Below, piece after piece: positions 34,195 through 45,979 of a DNA stretch of 64,000 nucleotides; the first letter of the stretch is position 1; every line of letters starts with the position of its first letter. The stretch comes from Sarcophilus harrisii. Lineage: Eukaryota; Chordata; Mammalia; Dasyuromorphia; Dasyuridae. The stretch lies in the NCBI RefSeq assembly GCF_902635505.1, contig NC_045432.1:7313275-7377274 (forward strand), in the 5' to 3' direction. Position numbers and translations under genes: made by a program. The notes under the pieces are model-generated. The model was not told where the DNA came from. It ran no database searches and saw only the letters and a list, made by a program, of their open reading frames with translations.

Positions 34195-37100
34195 ATCTGC
34201 AACTTTGGGATTTTTTTTTTTTTTTTTTTTGCTGTTGTTTGTTCTTTCCATTGACATTATTGTAGTGACTGAGTTTTTTTTTTTTTTTTTTTTACTCTGT
34301 TTGACTTCCCTCTGCATTAGTTCATGTAGAGCTTTCCATGCTTCTCTATATTCATTACATGTAGTATTTCTCACGGCACAGAACTATACATCACATCCAT
34401 GTACCACAATGTGTTTAGCCATTCCTCAGTAGATGGGCATCTACAGCAGTTGGTTTACAGTTCTTTGCTATCATCAAGTGCTGCTCTAAGTATTTTGGAG
34501 TATATGGAGATTTTTTTCTTTTCAGTGACCTCTTTGAGGAATAAACCTTCTGGTGATTTAGTTGCTTGCTTGGCATAATTCCAAAATACTTTCCAAAATG
34601 GTTTATAGCTCTACCAACAATACACTAACGTGTCTGTCTTATCATAATTCCTCCAATAGTGAATATTTCCATCTTTTTTTATCTTTGCAAATTTTCAGTG
34701 TATGAGGTAAAATCTCAGGGTTGATTCCATTTGCAATCTTTCTAATTAGCGCTTTGGAGTGTCCTTTCATATGGTGGTTCGTGGTTTACTATGCTTTTGA
34801 GAAAAGTTTTGTTTGGGGCAGCTAGGTGCCCCAATAATATCTTACTCCATTTCTTTGAGGTATTGCCAAAAGGATAGTTTTACCTCTTCTTTACCATTTT
34901 TATGCATTTAGTTTTTCTCTTATTGCAGTTCTTAGCATTTCTAGTACTATATCAATTAACAGTGAGGAGAAGGAGCATCCTTAAGTTGCACTTTGTCAAA
35001 GGCCTTTTCTGAATCTATGGAGCTAATCATGTGCTTTGGGATATATTTGTATTTAATATGGTTAATTATTAATATGGTTGATTCTTTTCCTAATGTTGAA
35101 GCTTCCTTGCATCTTTAGTATACCACTTCACATGGGCTCAATGATTTCTTGAATGAATTCTGTAGTCTACAGGATTTTACCTCAAATTATTTTTGAATCG
35201 ATATTCATTAATGATGTTGGTCTGTAGTTTTCCTTCTGTTTTATCCTCTGGCCTGATCAGGTCATTTATGTCATAAAAGGAACTTGGTAGCTTGTTTTCT
35301 TTTTCAATATTTGATAAAAATTGATGTGATGTGGGTAATAATTGTGCCTTAAAAGTTTGATAGAATTCTTATGTGAATCCATCTGGACCTGGAATATTTT
35401 CTTTTGGTACTTTTCTTATTCCATTTCTTTTTCTGATAGTTGAATTTTTGTTTGGTCTTTTGTCAGTTTGGGCATTTTGTATTTTTGAAGGTAATACTCT
35501 ATTTCTCTTGTGCTCTTGGATTTGTTAGCAGATAGCTGGGTATAGTGGGTCCTTCTGGTATTGTAGTGATTTTACCTTCTTCAATTTCCTTGATTTAATG
35601 TTCTGCCCTCTTCTTTCAAATCAAGATGGCTAAATTTTTTTTTTAAATGTCATTGCTTTTGGGATAGCTAGGTAGTGCAGTGGATAGAGCATCAGCCCTG
35701 AAAGTGGGAGGACTTGAGTTCAAATCCAGTCTCAGATAATACCTGTCTGACCCTGGGCAAGTCATTTATCCGTGATTGTCTCCAAAATCTAAAAAAACAA
35801 AATAATAAATTTTGTTAGTCTTTTCAAAGATTATTTATATATCATTTCTGTAGGATATTTTGGGGGGGTTCCAGTTTATTTCTTCTTTAATTTTGTGCTT
35901 ATTTTAAATAAAAAAATTGTTGACTTTAAAATTTTTATAAGTGAATATTCTGCTCATTAATCCTCTCTTTTTCTATTTTGTTAATATATAATTTTTCTCC
36001 TGGGGATTGCTTTTAGCTGCATTTCAGAAATTTCTGAATGTATCATTATAATTATTTTCTTTTGCATGATTATTAATGCTTCTATTATTTGTTTTTTGAC
36101 CAGTTGATTAATGAGGATTTCAATGTTGTCTCCACTTGGATCTATGTCTTTTGTTTGGGCTCCCTTTGTTATTCTGTTGTGATCTGTAAAGGATACTTTT
36201 ACTATGTCTACCTTTTTACATTTATTTGCAACTCTCCAACCCCTGATACAGTTTCTACAAAAGTTCCACATGGGGCTAAGAATGATATGTATCAATTAGC
36301 CACACCATACATCTTTTAATATCAGTTTTTGCAACAATGTATTACATTTCTATTTTTTTTTTCTTTTCGCTTTTCTTTGTTACATTTGTCCAAAACAAGA
36401 GAGGGACATTAAAATTTCTGGATCTTCTTGTGATTTGCTTATGCATTTTTCTCATGTACCTCTTTTTATATTGTGAATGTCTCTTTTGTTTTGTTATGAT
36501 AGTACTTTCATTCTTTCTGGATTCTCCTGATACATAGTAAATTTTGTTTCAACCCTTCATTTTTATCCTCACTATGTATCTTTTACTTTAGGTATGTTTC
36601 TTGTAAGTATCAGATCATGTTTTTTTCTTATCCATTCTTTCACTCATTTTTATTTTATTGGATTGTTTTATGTATTCACATTTAAAGCTATGTTTTATAT
36701 TTTTATTTTTTGTCTTCAATATTGAGTTTTTTTCTGAATTGTTACTTGTTATTTTAGCTTCAGCTACTTTAAGGTAACTTTATTCTGAAAAAACTCTAAC
36801 CCTAACCCCTTCCCTCTGCCCCACTTCCCCTTCTGTTTGTCTTTCTTTTCCCTTGTTTTGGAGTTTTGCTTATTAATTGTACTTCCCTTTTTCCTTTTAT
36901 ATGGTAATCTAATTCTTTACCATTTTTTCCTCATAGTTAAATAGTCAAGTAAAATGTCCCTTCTTCTCTTTACCTTCAACTTTTTCATTAGTTTTAAATT
37001 TCATTTTCTATGCCTTAACAAAGGAGTATTTTCCTTATTCTCTTAATTCTCTCTCCACTATTTCTGTCTGTTGTAGCTTTTGTTTCTTTAATAATAGTCC

Positions 37101-37330
37101 TTATGTTTATTGATTCCTTTTTTAATCTCTATGTTCTTTATGGAATTAAAACTTCTAAAGTACCTATTTTGTGTTTCCACTTCTAAACAGCTTGTATACC
37201 TTCTAGCTTCTTACTCCTTCCCCTGTTTTATGTTGTATTTCACTCTTACATTCTTAAATTATACATTTCTGGAGGAGATGGAGAACTTAGAAGTATTTTA
37301 TCCATTGTAGAAATTTCCTTCAGTCTTTGA
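34195..37330 (-). mobile_element. Old L1, ORF2 and 3' region
   Basis: Two poly(T) tracts (about 34210-34231 and 34275-34297) lie at the low end, as expected for a minus-strand element. Antisense 3' landmarks follow (tagttcatgtagagctttcc, cagccattcctcag-like block, gatgggcat). From about 34850 to 37330 the sequence is the antisense of ORF2; typical is caaaggccttttctgaatct at about 34998 and gatcaggtcatttatg near 35255. Many small changes make it inactive. A SINE is inserted at 35659-35803. Confidence 0.75.
35659..35803 (+). mobile_element. MAR1-like SINE inside the L1
   Basis: Reads gggatagctaggtagtgcag, gagttcaaatccagtctcag, gaccctgggcaagtcattta and an A-rich end. Flanking L1 sequence continues on both sides. 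Confidence 0.85.
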
Positions 37331-37564
37331 TTCAGCAGTTCATTGTTACCCCCTACCTCCCTAGGATCATTTCCCCTCAGTTTTCATGAAATCTCCTTTA
37401 GGGGTCCACTCTTCTGGGTATCCATTGCTCCTAGAAGCCCTGATTCCCTTTCTCCTGAGGCAAGATGCTATCTAAGGAGGCCCGATATTCTCTCAGAGGA
37501 AGTAGTCTCTCTAAACTGACAAAATCTCTGAAGATTATTCCTGTTGTAAGGTCTGTTTTTCTCA

Positions 37565-37613
<49 letters not shown>

Positions 37614-38180
37614 TCTCTCTCTTTATGGGAGTCTATTTCAGTGATGTCCTCTCCCACCGAATGAGTTGAAATTTCCCCCTTTCTTTCTGTCCTGTTTCAC
37701 TCCTTCCCTTAGCCACCTCACCTGTAGGCCCTTTTCTTCCTGAGAAACTATAGGAGTGATTTTCTATTCCCTGTCATGTTTTACTATTTATTATTTGACT
37801 ATTGACTTCATCAGGCTATATCCTACATTCCCCTCTAGCTTCTTCCTCTCCGTTCCTTCATTTATGTTCCTTCTCATTTTGCAACAAGACATTCATGTGG
37901 CCGCTATGTTGTGAGGTGTTCCTGGTGTTTCGGGCTTGTTCCTAAAGATTGGCTTCACACTAGCACCCAGTTCAGTTTGATGTTGAGATGAAATGTGGCA
38001 CTTAAAAGTTATTTGACAGGTAACAAAAAGGAGATTGACTTTAATATATGTCACAAGGGTACAGTGGCCTCTGGCTGCTCTGGATACAGCTCCTCTCATT
38101 TCCATGTGCAAACAGCACTGGTTAGGAGAGGAGGATATGGTGACTTTGGTTCGTCTTCAGAAATCTGCCAGTGAAGCTTT
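37330..38180. other. Single-copy stretch with one microsatellite
   Basis: No exon recognised. An (AC)n run lies at 37565-37610. Confidence 0.45.
37565..37610. repeat. (AC)n microsatellite
   Basis: About 22 AC units. Confidence 0.95.
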
Positions 38181-38189
38181 ATATATATA

Positions 38190-39047
38190 TATATCTTTTT
38201 ATTTTTCAAAATATACACAAAGATAGCTTTCAACATTCACCCTTCCAAAACCTTGTGTTCCAAATTTTTTTCTTCCCCATTTCCCCTGGACAGCAAATAA
38301 TCCAATATAGGTTAAACATGGGCAATTCTAAACATATTTCCACATTTAGATCAAAGGGGGTGGGGGAATAAGAAAAAAAAACAAACAAAAAGGTGAAAAT
38401 ACTATGTTGTGATCCACCCTCGATCCCCACAATCCTCTCTCTGGGTGCAGATGGCTCTCTCCATCACAAGACCATTGGAAATGGCCTGAGTCACCGCCCT
38501 CTTGAAAAAGCCATGTCCATCAGAATTGAACATCATATAATAATTCTTATTGCCATGTATAATGAGCTCCTGGTTCTGCTCATTTCACTCGGCATCAGTT
38601 CATGTAAGTCTCACCAGGCCTTTCTGAAATCATCCTACTGATCATTTCTTACAGAACCATAATATTCCATAACATTCATATACCATGACTTATTCAGCCA
38701 TTCTCCAACTGATGGACATTCAGTTTTCAGTTCCTTGACACTACAAAAGGGCTGCCCCAAATATTTTTGCCCATTTGAGTCCTTTTCCCTTTTTATGATC
38801 TCTTTGGATACAGGCCCAATAGAGACACTGCTGGATCAAAGTGTAAGCAGTTTGATAGCCCTTTGGGCATAATACCCAATTGCTCCCCAGAATGGCTGGA
38901 TCAGTTCACAACTTCACCAACAATGTATTAGTGATCCAGTTTTCCCCACATCCCCTCGACATTTAAAATCTTTTTCTGTCATCTTAGTCAATTTGAGAGG
39001 TGTGTGAAGTGGTACTTTAGAGTTGTCTTAATTTGCATTTCTCTAAC
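38190..39047 (-). mobile_element. L1 3' part, downstream half of a split L1
   Basis: Read on the minus strand, it runs from gttagagaaatgcaaattaa at 39047 through the ORF2 end and 3' untranslated region to the tail near 38190. Landmarks: caattgggtattatgcccaa near 38870 (minus), gaatggctgaataagtcatg near 38690, and ccaaatttttttcttcccca on the plus strand near 38260. The upstream half of the same L1 lies at 41412-41940; retroviral DNA separates them. Confidence 0.8.
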
Positions 39048-39119
39048 TGTTGTGTCCTGCTTTCTAGAGCCCCCACGCCGGGGTTATTAAAATATTGTGT
39101 CCTCACAACATAACATTTC

Positions 39120-39370
39120 CACTCCTTCTGTTACTGTTTGCTTGCATTTTTGTTTTTTTCTTCTCAGGTTTTGTTTTTTACCTTCTTTCTAAGTCTGATC
39201 TTTCCCGTGCAATAAGATAATGTATAAATATGTATACATATATTATATTTAACATATGCTTTAATTTATTTAACCTGTATGGGACTACCTGTCATCTAGG
39301 GGAGGGGATGAGGGGAAGGAGGGGAAAAGTTGGAACAGAAGTTTTTGCAAGGGTCAATGTTGAAAAATTT
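39120..39370 (+). mobile_element. L1 3' end fragment inside the ERV remnant
   Basis: Plus-strand L1 tail landmarks: tttgtttttttcttctcagg, acctgtatgggactacctgt, catctaggggaggggatgag, agttggaacagaagtttttg and gcaagggtcaatgttgaaaa. Confidence 0.75.
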
Positions 39371-39522
39371 GAGATACAAGCAAACCCTCTCCCCCAAGCA
39401 GTTAACCTATCTGGTCCCTTCCATTCACCACTTTCTGGATCTCTCCACATCACCTGGTGATTATCTAAAGATAGTGGAGCTGCTTGCACTGGACACTGCC
39501 CTTCTGACAGGTTATAAAACCT

Positions 39523-39631
39523 GTATTTAAGATACTTAACTATTAATTAATAGTTAAGTATTTAAGATACTTAATTAATTAATAATAATAATATATTAAT
39601 TAATAGTTAAGTATTTAAGATACTTAACTAT
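39523..39631. repeat. A/T-rich palindrome cluster
   Basis: A perfect 30-bp palindrome lies at 39532-39561 (arms begin atacttaactatta). The segment gtatttaagatacttaacta occurs at 39523 and again 88 bases later at 39611, and a second partial palindrome surrounds it. Likely cruciform-forming. Confidence 0.85.
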
Positions 39632-40217
39632 TTTCTAGACCAACTGGCCCTGCCCAGCAAACCATCTAGAGCAGTAACAAGCAAAATAAATCAGTAAAAT
39701 ACTAAAAAAGACTTTAGCTCTGCCCCACTTGCTGTATACCCTCTACAGCTACAGGCACCAACTCTGCTTGGTTTTCTCCTCATAATTCCTTGTCTGGCTG
39801 CCCAAGTTAAAATCTTTCCTTTTTTAAAACTTGTAGGATTCCTTAAGAGCGATTTTACTCCATGGTATTCAGTTAGTTGTTCTCCCACTAACTTCTACAT
39901 CTCTGGCTCCAAACTCTCCTTCTTACAAAGCCACGGAGACGTGCACTCCAGGGCATCTGAGAACCCAGTGATCTGCTTCCGAGTTACCAACAAACCTCGC
40001 TTTTTTGTTAACCTGATAGAGCCTGCGTCATACTTCCCCTGGAGGGGAGGCTCTTTTCTTAGTATTTGCCTGATTTTGGTTGAAAAATGAGAGTGACTAG
40101 ATTAGCCCTTACTGAATCTTCCTGCCTGCCTGTTTTTATACATACCCTATATTGGGTCACTGGGATTTCTCCACTGAACTCGGTGGATCACATGAGTGTA
40201 TGGGATCTCAGCTAGAG

Positions 40218-40235
40218 CCCCACGTTTGGGCACCA
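40218..40235 (-). other. Retroviral primer-binding site, lysine type
   Basis: TGGTGCCCAAACGTGGGG on the minus strand, two bases after the LTR end. Close to TGGCGCCCAACGTGGGGC used by several betaretrovirus-like elements. Confidence 0.7.
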
Positions 40236-40760
40236 AATATTGTGTCTTGCTTCCTAGAGCCCCCATGCCGGGGTGATTAAAACATACCATCTTAGTGGAG
40301 AAGTGATGAGGTGAGGCTCCCGAGAATGGTGGAAACATGGAATCCGTTTATTCCAAGTGTAATGTCAAAAGAAACTGAGCAAGACAGAGATTAGAGACCA
40401 ATTCAATAGTTTATTAAATGGAGAGAAATACTGGGACCAATGGATCCCAGGGCTAGACGAGACTATCATCTCAAAGAGTCTAGCCCCGAGAGTATCGGGA
40501 CAGCAAGCCTTTTATGGGATAACAAGAACGATGACATAATGCAGAGACCTAGGTGGGGATAGCCTCGTAGATGGAGGTTACTGATATTCTAATGACATTA
40601 AGGAATGTCTATAACACCTTTATCTCAACCATTAAGAGGGGAAGGTCATAACCTTAAGGCAGAATACGAAATAGGACAAATGGAGGAACTGGTCACCCCA
40701 TTAAAAGTGACCTTTGGCATTACACAAGGACTTTCCTCTTTTGATACCCTCATCCCCTTA

Positions 40761-41284
40761 TGTAACAAAAACACCGGGCATGTGCCCAGTATACACTATG
40801 CACAAGCGACCACATGAACAACTTGCTATTGTGTGTAGTTTTGATGAGGACAATACAGCCTCGCCCAGAAGAGCATCTGCATTCCCTGGGAAAGACTCTC
40901 TTCCCCACACATTATGCACCTTTTGGATGCAAAACCTACATTCCCTGGGAAAGACTCTTTCCCCACACCCTATCTCAAGTATGTTCCTTTCGGATGCAAA
41001 AGCCAAATTATTTTCTTTTGTATATAAGTAAGCCCTGAGAAAATGTCTCTTGGCAATTCTTTGACATTGCCCACTAAGAGAACATCTTGGTGTCTCTCTC
41101 TTTAATAAAGTACCTTTTCTTATCACAGCCTTTTGTGTAGCGTTTCTCGCTGCCAACCCGCCCTAACTTGGTGTTTTGGAGAACTAGGAGACCAACCCAT
41201 ATTCCTGCCACGATCCATACCTCATCAGTTTGCCACCTGGTATCACTCTTCCACCTGCTATCCCTCTGCTTCAATCTCAACACA
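40761..41284 (+). mobile_element. Solo LTR-like fossil in opposite orientation
   Basis: Starts tgtaacaaaaacaccgggca. It has a TATA-like box tttgtatataagtaagccc near 41020 and a polyadenylation signal in ctttaataaagtacc near 41102, then a U5-like segment. It contains a tandem pair of about 60 bases (cattccctgggaaagactct at about 40880 and 40942). The exact ends and target duplication could not be fixed. The family is unknown. Confidence 0.6.
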
Positions 41285-41411
41285 GGTTGTCACCACCCCC
41301 TGAGCCCTTAGGGGAGAGGGGGAGCGGAACCAGACATTGTCAGCAGGTTCCCTCTGGGCTGAAGGGTCTTATACCTTACCCAGAGGTTCCCCACAGTCTG
41401 TGACCCTCTAC

Positions 41412-41940
41412 ATCGAATCAATAGTGATTTAGAGCATTTTTCATATGGCTAAGCATGGCTTTAATTTCTTCATCTGAAAATTGTCTGTTCATAGCCTTTG
41501 ACCATTTTTCAATTGGAGAATGGCTTGTATTCTTATAAATTTGAGTCAATTTTCTATATAGTTTAGAAATGAGACCTTTACCAGAACTCTTGGATGTAAA
41601 AATTTCCCCCCAGTTTTTTGCTTCTGTTCTAATCTTGGCTGAATTGATTTTGTCTGTACAAAAATTGTTTAGTTCAACATAATGACAATTAGCCACTTTG
41701 CATTTCATAATGTTCTCTTGTTTTTCTTTGGCCATAAATTCCTTTCTTCTCCACAGATCTGAGAGACCGACTATTCCTTGTTCTTTTAATTTGCTCTTTA
41801 TGTCTAAATCATGAACCCATTTCGACCTTATCTTGGTATAGGGTGTTAGGTGTTGGTCAATGTCTAGTTTCTGTCCCACCATTTTTCAGTTTTCCCAGCA
41901 TTTTTTGTCAAATAGTGAATTTTTATCTCAGATGCCGGAG
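41412..41940 (-). mobile_element. L1 ORF2 C-terminal part, upstream half of the split L1
   Basis: One minus-strand frame from 41882 down to 41418 stays open for 154 codons. It gives KLDIDQHLTPYTKIRSKWVH, then SSGKGLISKLYRKLTQIYKN and IEKWSKAMNRQFSDEEIKAM, which match the C-terminal end of mammalian L1 ORF2 (LTPYTKINSKWIKDL..., KGLISRIYNELKQIYKK, KKWAKDMNRHFSKEDI). The frame is interrupted at the ERV junction. The long open frame shows that this L1 was relatively young when split. Confidence 0.9.
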
Positions 41941-42056
41941 TTGGTGAAACTTTTTATGACCTTAGGTAGCCAGGAAACTGTGTGAATGGAGGCAGGAGCC
42001 AATCAAGTCACAGCAACATTTTTGCTGTCTTTTAAGGAGAACTAATCTCAATTGTG

Positions 42057-42283
42057 AGACAGCTAGGTTGCTCAGGAGATAGAGCACTGGGCCTGGAAAT
42101 AGGAAGATCTGAGTTCAAATTCAGTCTCAGATACTGGCTGTGTGACCCTGGGCAAGGCACTTAAGTCCTCTTTGCCTTAATTGACTGGAGAAGGAAATGG
42201 CAAACCACTGCAATATCTTTGCCAAGAAAACCCCATGGATGTTATCATCATGATATGAAATATCAGACAGAACTAAACAACAG
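42057..42283 (+). mobile_element. Full-length tRNA SINE with RTE-type tail
   Basis: Order: agatagagcactgggcctgg, gagttcaaattcagtctcag, gtgaccctgggcaaggcact, ctggagaaggaaatggcaaa, ctttgccaagaaaaccccat, then a degraded tail and agaactaaacaacagc. Confidence 0.92.
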
Positions 42284-42559
42284 CAAAATCTCAATTATGG
42301 GAAACAAGGAAATCTATTATATACCATTTCCATGTTGACAAAGTCATAACGTTTTATGCAGTGAATCAGCAGCACCAGGAACATCAGGAGCCATCCCAAG
42401 GACATTTCTGGCAATTCCATGTCCTGCCTCAGGTTCATCTGGGTGCAAATGGCTTAGAGGGCATGAACGGTGCAAGGCTCTCCCGATACCACAATTCACT
42501 CAGGAGTCTCTGGCTAATTCACCAAAAGCACATGTTTATATGAGTGATCAAGCTCCCAT

Positions 42560-43130
42560 GTGCTGCTGCTGGATTCAGTCACTTTTAGCCCACTGGGAGA
42601 TTCTGTAGGTTCAGAAAGACTGAACTGCTGGCTTCCAGTCGGTCTGGGGTTCCTTCCACTGCAGGCTCATGAGCTGGGCTAAAGGTTACAAGTGAAGCAC
42701 CCTCTGCCCCAGACTCTGAGCCATGCAGAGAGCTATGCTTCTGCAATTTGGTGAGGGCTCAGTGCACAGTAGGGTCTTCCTTATACACATTTGCGGCTGT
42801 TCTTCATTGTCCTGGATTTGTAATGGGGACCTGGGTAATGGGCTCCTGAATTACCAGATGGCCCCCATTCCCACAGCCAGTGCTCGTGCGGAGCTTCTTG
42901 TTCTGGTGCCCTGGCTTGGCTCCTTTCTGTCTCTAGGCCTGGGTGCTGGGCTTTGGGTATTCTTGACCATATCCCACCTTAGGATCTACAGAATCACTTA
43001 GTGGGACTTTTTCTTGGCTTTGCTGATCAGAATTCAGTGAAACTTTTTTCCAGCTTGTAGAGGAGGTTTGCTGGGTAACCTAGGCAAAAATGCTTCTCCT
43101 CATTCCACTATCTTGACTTCATTTCCCTCA
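42560..43130 (-). mobile_element. L1 5' leader fragment
   Basis: The minus strand begins gggaaatgaagtcaagatag near 43130, the kind of 5' start seen in marsupial L1. It continues as G/C-balanced leader resembling the L1 leader at 29200-30200. Boundaries uncertain. Confidence 0.5.
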
Positions 43131-45465
43131 GGACCCACACACTTTGAAGAGTAATCTTCATTATTAATATTTTCTGCATCGTTTGCTTAAGTCTAGACAA
43201 TCAACAAAATAATAAATAAAGCCTTGATTTATCTGTTTAACAAAGAGCTCTCAAAAATTAGTTTAAGCTGGCTCCAGCATACTCCAGATAAGAGGGTAAA
43301 CAAGCTGCAATTTATAAACAATGGAGGGAGGGAAGAGAACGAGCATGATAGATATAGATACAAACACATCATCATCATCAAGGAGCCATGTGGCAGGAAG
43401 AGAAGAAGGTGGTTTAATGGTGTGGGAAGATGACGGAAGACATATGAGCAGCCAGGAGAAGAGGAAGTCAGCTTAGGTGCTGAACTTAGGAGAGGGCTCA
43501 TCTATTACATGAGTAATAAGAAGGGAGAATAGACATTTTCTCTGATTCCCATGACCTCTCAAAGCTCTCCGAAATAGAAAGGATGTGTTGATTTTGGTTG
43601 TCTTTCTGGCCTAGGACACTTCCACTTTAAAAAAAAAGTTAAAAACAAACTCCAGGAATCGATGCTTACTAACCCTGAGCTCACTCCTTCCCCAGTAGCA
43701 GACTCAAAGACAAAACACAGGTCTGTAATGAAACTTATCTCTGCACCCTGGCTCCCCCTTCCCCTTTCCAGTACCATGTGAACCTCAGTTGCAAGCTGTG
43801 GAAGCTTGTTTGGATCACACTTGCCAGCTTGGCCACAGCCTTTTAGGGACCCCGGAAACTTCAGCTCTGAATTGCCAGTGCTGGACCAAAGACCTGAAAA
43901 ACAGAGAGATTGGGTCAGGTCACGAAGACAGGACAACACGTGTCACAGGGGTGGGGGTGGACAGATGGCTCTGTAATACTCCACCGAGTCTGAGGCATCC
44001 AACTGTGGACATTTCTGGTCAAATGTCAGTTGGGGCAGAGATCTAAGCTGGTGGAGCAGGAATTGCTTAGTGTGGGATAAGGTTGAGACTACTTTTGAGA
44101 TCCAGCCCCTGAGGGCTTTCACAGGGGAGAAAGTCATGCAGTGAATGATAAGGAAAATAAGTATCTGAGTCAATTTCCCATGGGGGGGGGAGATACAGTA
44201 GATCTTCCCCCATACCAGGCCAATGAGAGTTAGATTAACCTCAGTCCTCTTAGCTCCTCTCCCACTAAACTTTTATTTTAGTTGTCATGGGAGTCTGTTG
44301 CATACACAGGGCACTTGAGACTCTTCACACAAGGGGTAAGGATTTGGGGTAGATTAAAAAGCCACTCTGACTCTCCAATGAGGAACAAATGTCCTACATG
44401 AAAACTCTTCCATGATTTTTTCAGCACATGAGATCATCCAACCAAACTAATTTCTAACATTTCCAAACTAAACAAATATTCCTATTTCCCTTCCACAGAA
44501 AGCACAACAGAATTTCTCTTGGAATCCCAGTATATGATCTCCTTAGGGATACGGGTAAATTTCCTCTGGGTCCTTATCCCAAAGGGCAACCACAAAATCT
44601 CCTCCAGCGGACCATTGCTGCTGCAAGGACAATCCAAATGGAACTGCAAACTCACCAGGTAGGACAAGAAGGCTCAGTTATAAAAATAACAAAACAAGGT
44701 CAAATAAGGTCTAAGGAGAAATGAAGCTCTCAAGAGAAGGAATTAAGCTAACCCCACGAGTTGCTTCCTTAGGATTTCTGGGCACAAGCAAAATCAATCC
44801 TCCGAACATGCAGGGCCCAAGTATCTCACCACAAAAGCCAACAGTTCTCTACAAATGTGAAGGGTGCAGTTTTAACTCTGATGAGGCTTTCCTTGACAGG
44901 GGGTGTGGCTCTAATTTTCATATCCAGGTGAGCGGTATCACTCTTCAGGGTGCTCTAAAAAGTTTTGGGGACTGTTTTTTTCTACTGCCAACAACTCAAA
45001 TGTTCACCAGTTGGGTTCCTTTCATCATTCCCTCAGTGCATAAGACCCCAGGTGGGGTCTGGACAAATTTTTCTACATGTCTCTTCCTACCCAGAACATC
45101 AACAGTTCTCTGGGATACCTGTATCATTGTCAGTTCCCTAGAAGTCCAGGCAAATTTCCTTGTAGTTCTTACTGCAATCTCTCATATTGGAATCCCAATG
45201 GAATCCCAAACTCACTGATTAAAACGAGTCAGAAAAAGAGTCTTCCCTCCCACTGCCATTCCTCACAACGTAGAATCGTGGAGATTGGCAAGCAAACATA
45301 TTTAGCAAAATTAGCAACTGAGAAAGTCATACAGAGTAGATAGAACAAACAAGAGTCAGAGAACTCAGTGATCCAGGAGTGAATTGAAAGCTTTGAGAAA
45401 TCTGAGTGAGATGGCTCTCACTCCCAGAAGCTTACTCATTTTTAGCAGTGTCTGGGACTCAAGGA
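43130..45465. other. Single-copy-looking stretch, no gene recognised
   Basis: A plus-strand frame at 44721-45218 is open for 165 codons (contains KTPGGVWTNFSTCLFLP). It has no family match I can defend; a retroviral remnant is possible. Short related strings around 44510-44660 and 45100-45215 (ttggaatccca) suggest an old internal duplication. Confidence 0.3.
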
Positions 45466-45976
45466 AAAAAAATATTTTTAATAATAGCTTATTATTTTCA
45501 AAATACATGCAAGGATAGTTTTCAGCATTCACCTTTGCAAAACCTTGTCTTCCAAATTTTTCTCTCTTTTCCCTCACCCTCCTCGCCTAGATAGAGAGTA
45601 ATGTAATATATATGTTAAACATGTGTAATTCTTCTAAAAATATTTCCGACATTTATCATGCTGCACAAGAAAAATTAGTTCAAAAAGGAAAAAAAAAACG
45701 AGAAAGAAAACAAAATGCAGCAAACAACAACAAAAAAGGTGAAAATACTATGTTGTGATCTACACATAGTCCCCACAGTCCTTTCTCTGGGTGCAGATGC
45801 TCTCTCCATCACAAGACAAGTGGAAGTGGCTTGAATCACCTCATTGTTGAAAAGAGCCGCATCCATTAGAACTGATCATCACATAACCTAGTTGTTGCTG
45901 TGTATAATGTTCTCTTGGTTCTATTCATTTCACTTAGCATCAGTTCATGTCTCTCCAGGCCTCTCTGAAATCATCA
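45465..45976 (-). mobile_element. L1 3' end, minus strand
   Basis: Antisense tail and 3' region: tattattttcaaaatacatg, tccaaatttttctctctttt, gaaaatactatgttgtgatc, ccttagtcctt-like block and tagcatcagttcatgtctct. Contains an A-rich insertion near 45690. Confidence 0.85.
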
Positions 45977-45979
45977 AGG

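Larger units (their letters stand above)
39048..41405 (-). mobile_element. Class II (betaretrovirus-like) ERV fossil inserted in L1
   Basis: On the minus strand a 5' LTR ends at 40238. Two bases later comes a primer-binding site TGGTGCCCAAACGTGGGG (40218-40235), close to the lysine-tRNA sites of betaretrovirus-like elements. A leader region follows down to about 39380. The other end of the element (39048 to about 39092) repeats the last 45 or so bases of the LTR (gcaggacacaaca at the edge). The L1 reading continues on both sides, with a possible short target repeat (ctctaac / ctctac). The copy is incomplete, lacks nearly all coding sequence and is broken; it probably is old. A second LTR of another type, in plus orientation, lies inside the 5' LTR region. 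Confidence 0.7.

Noticed and set aside
34205-34432. Phe-rich and Lys-rich frames
   Set aside because: Translation of poly(T) tracts at the L1 end.
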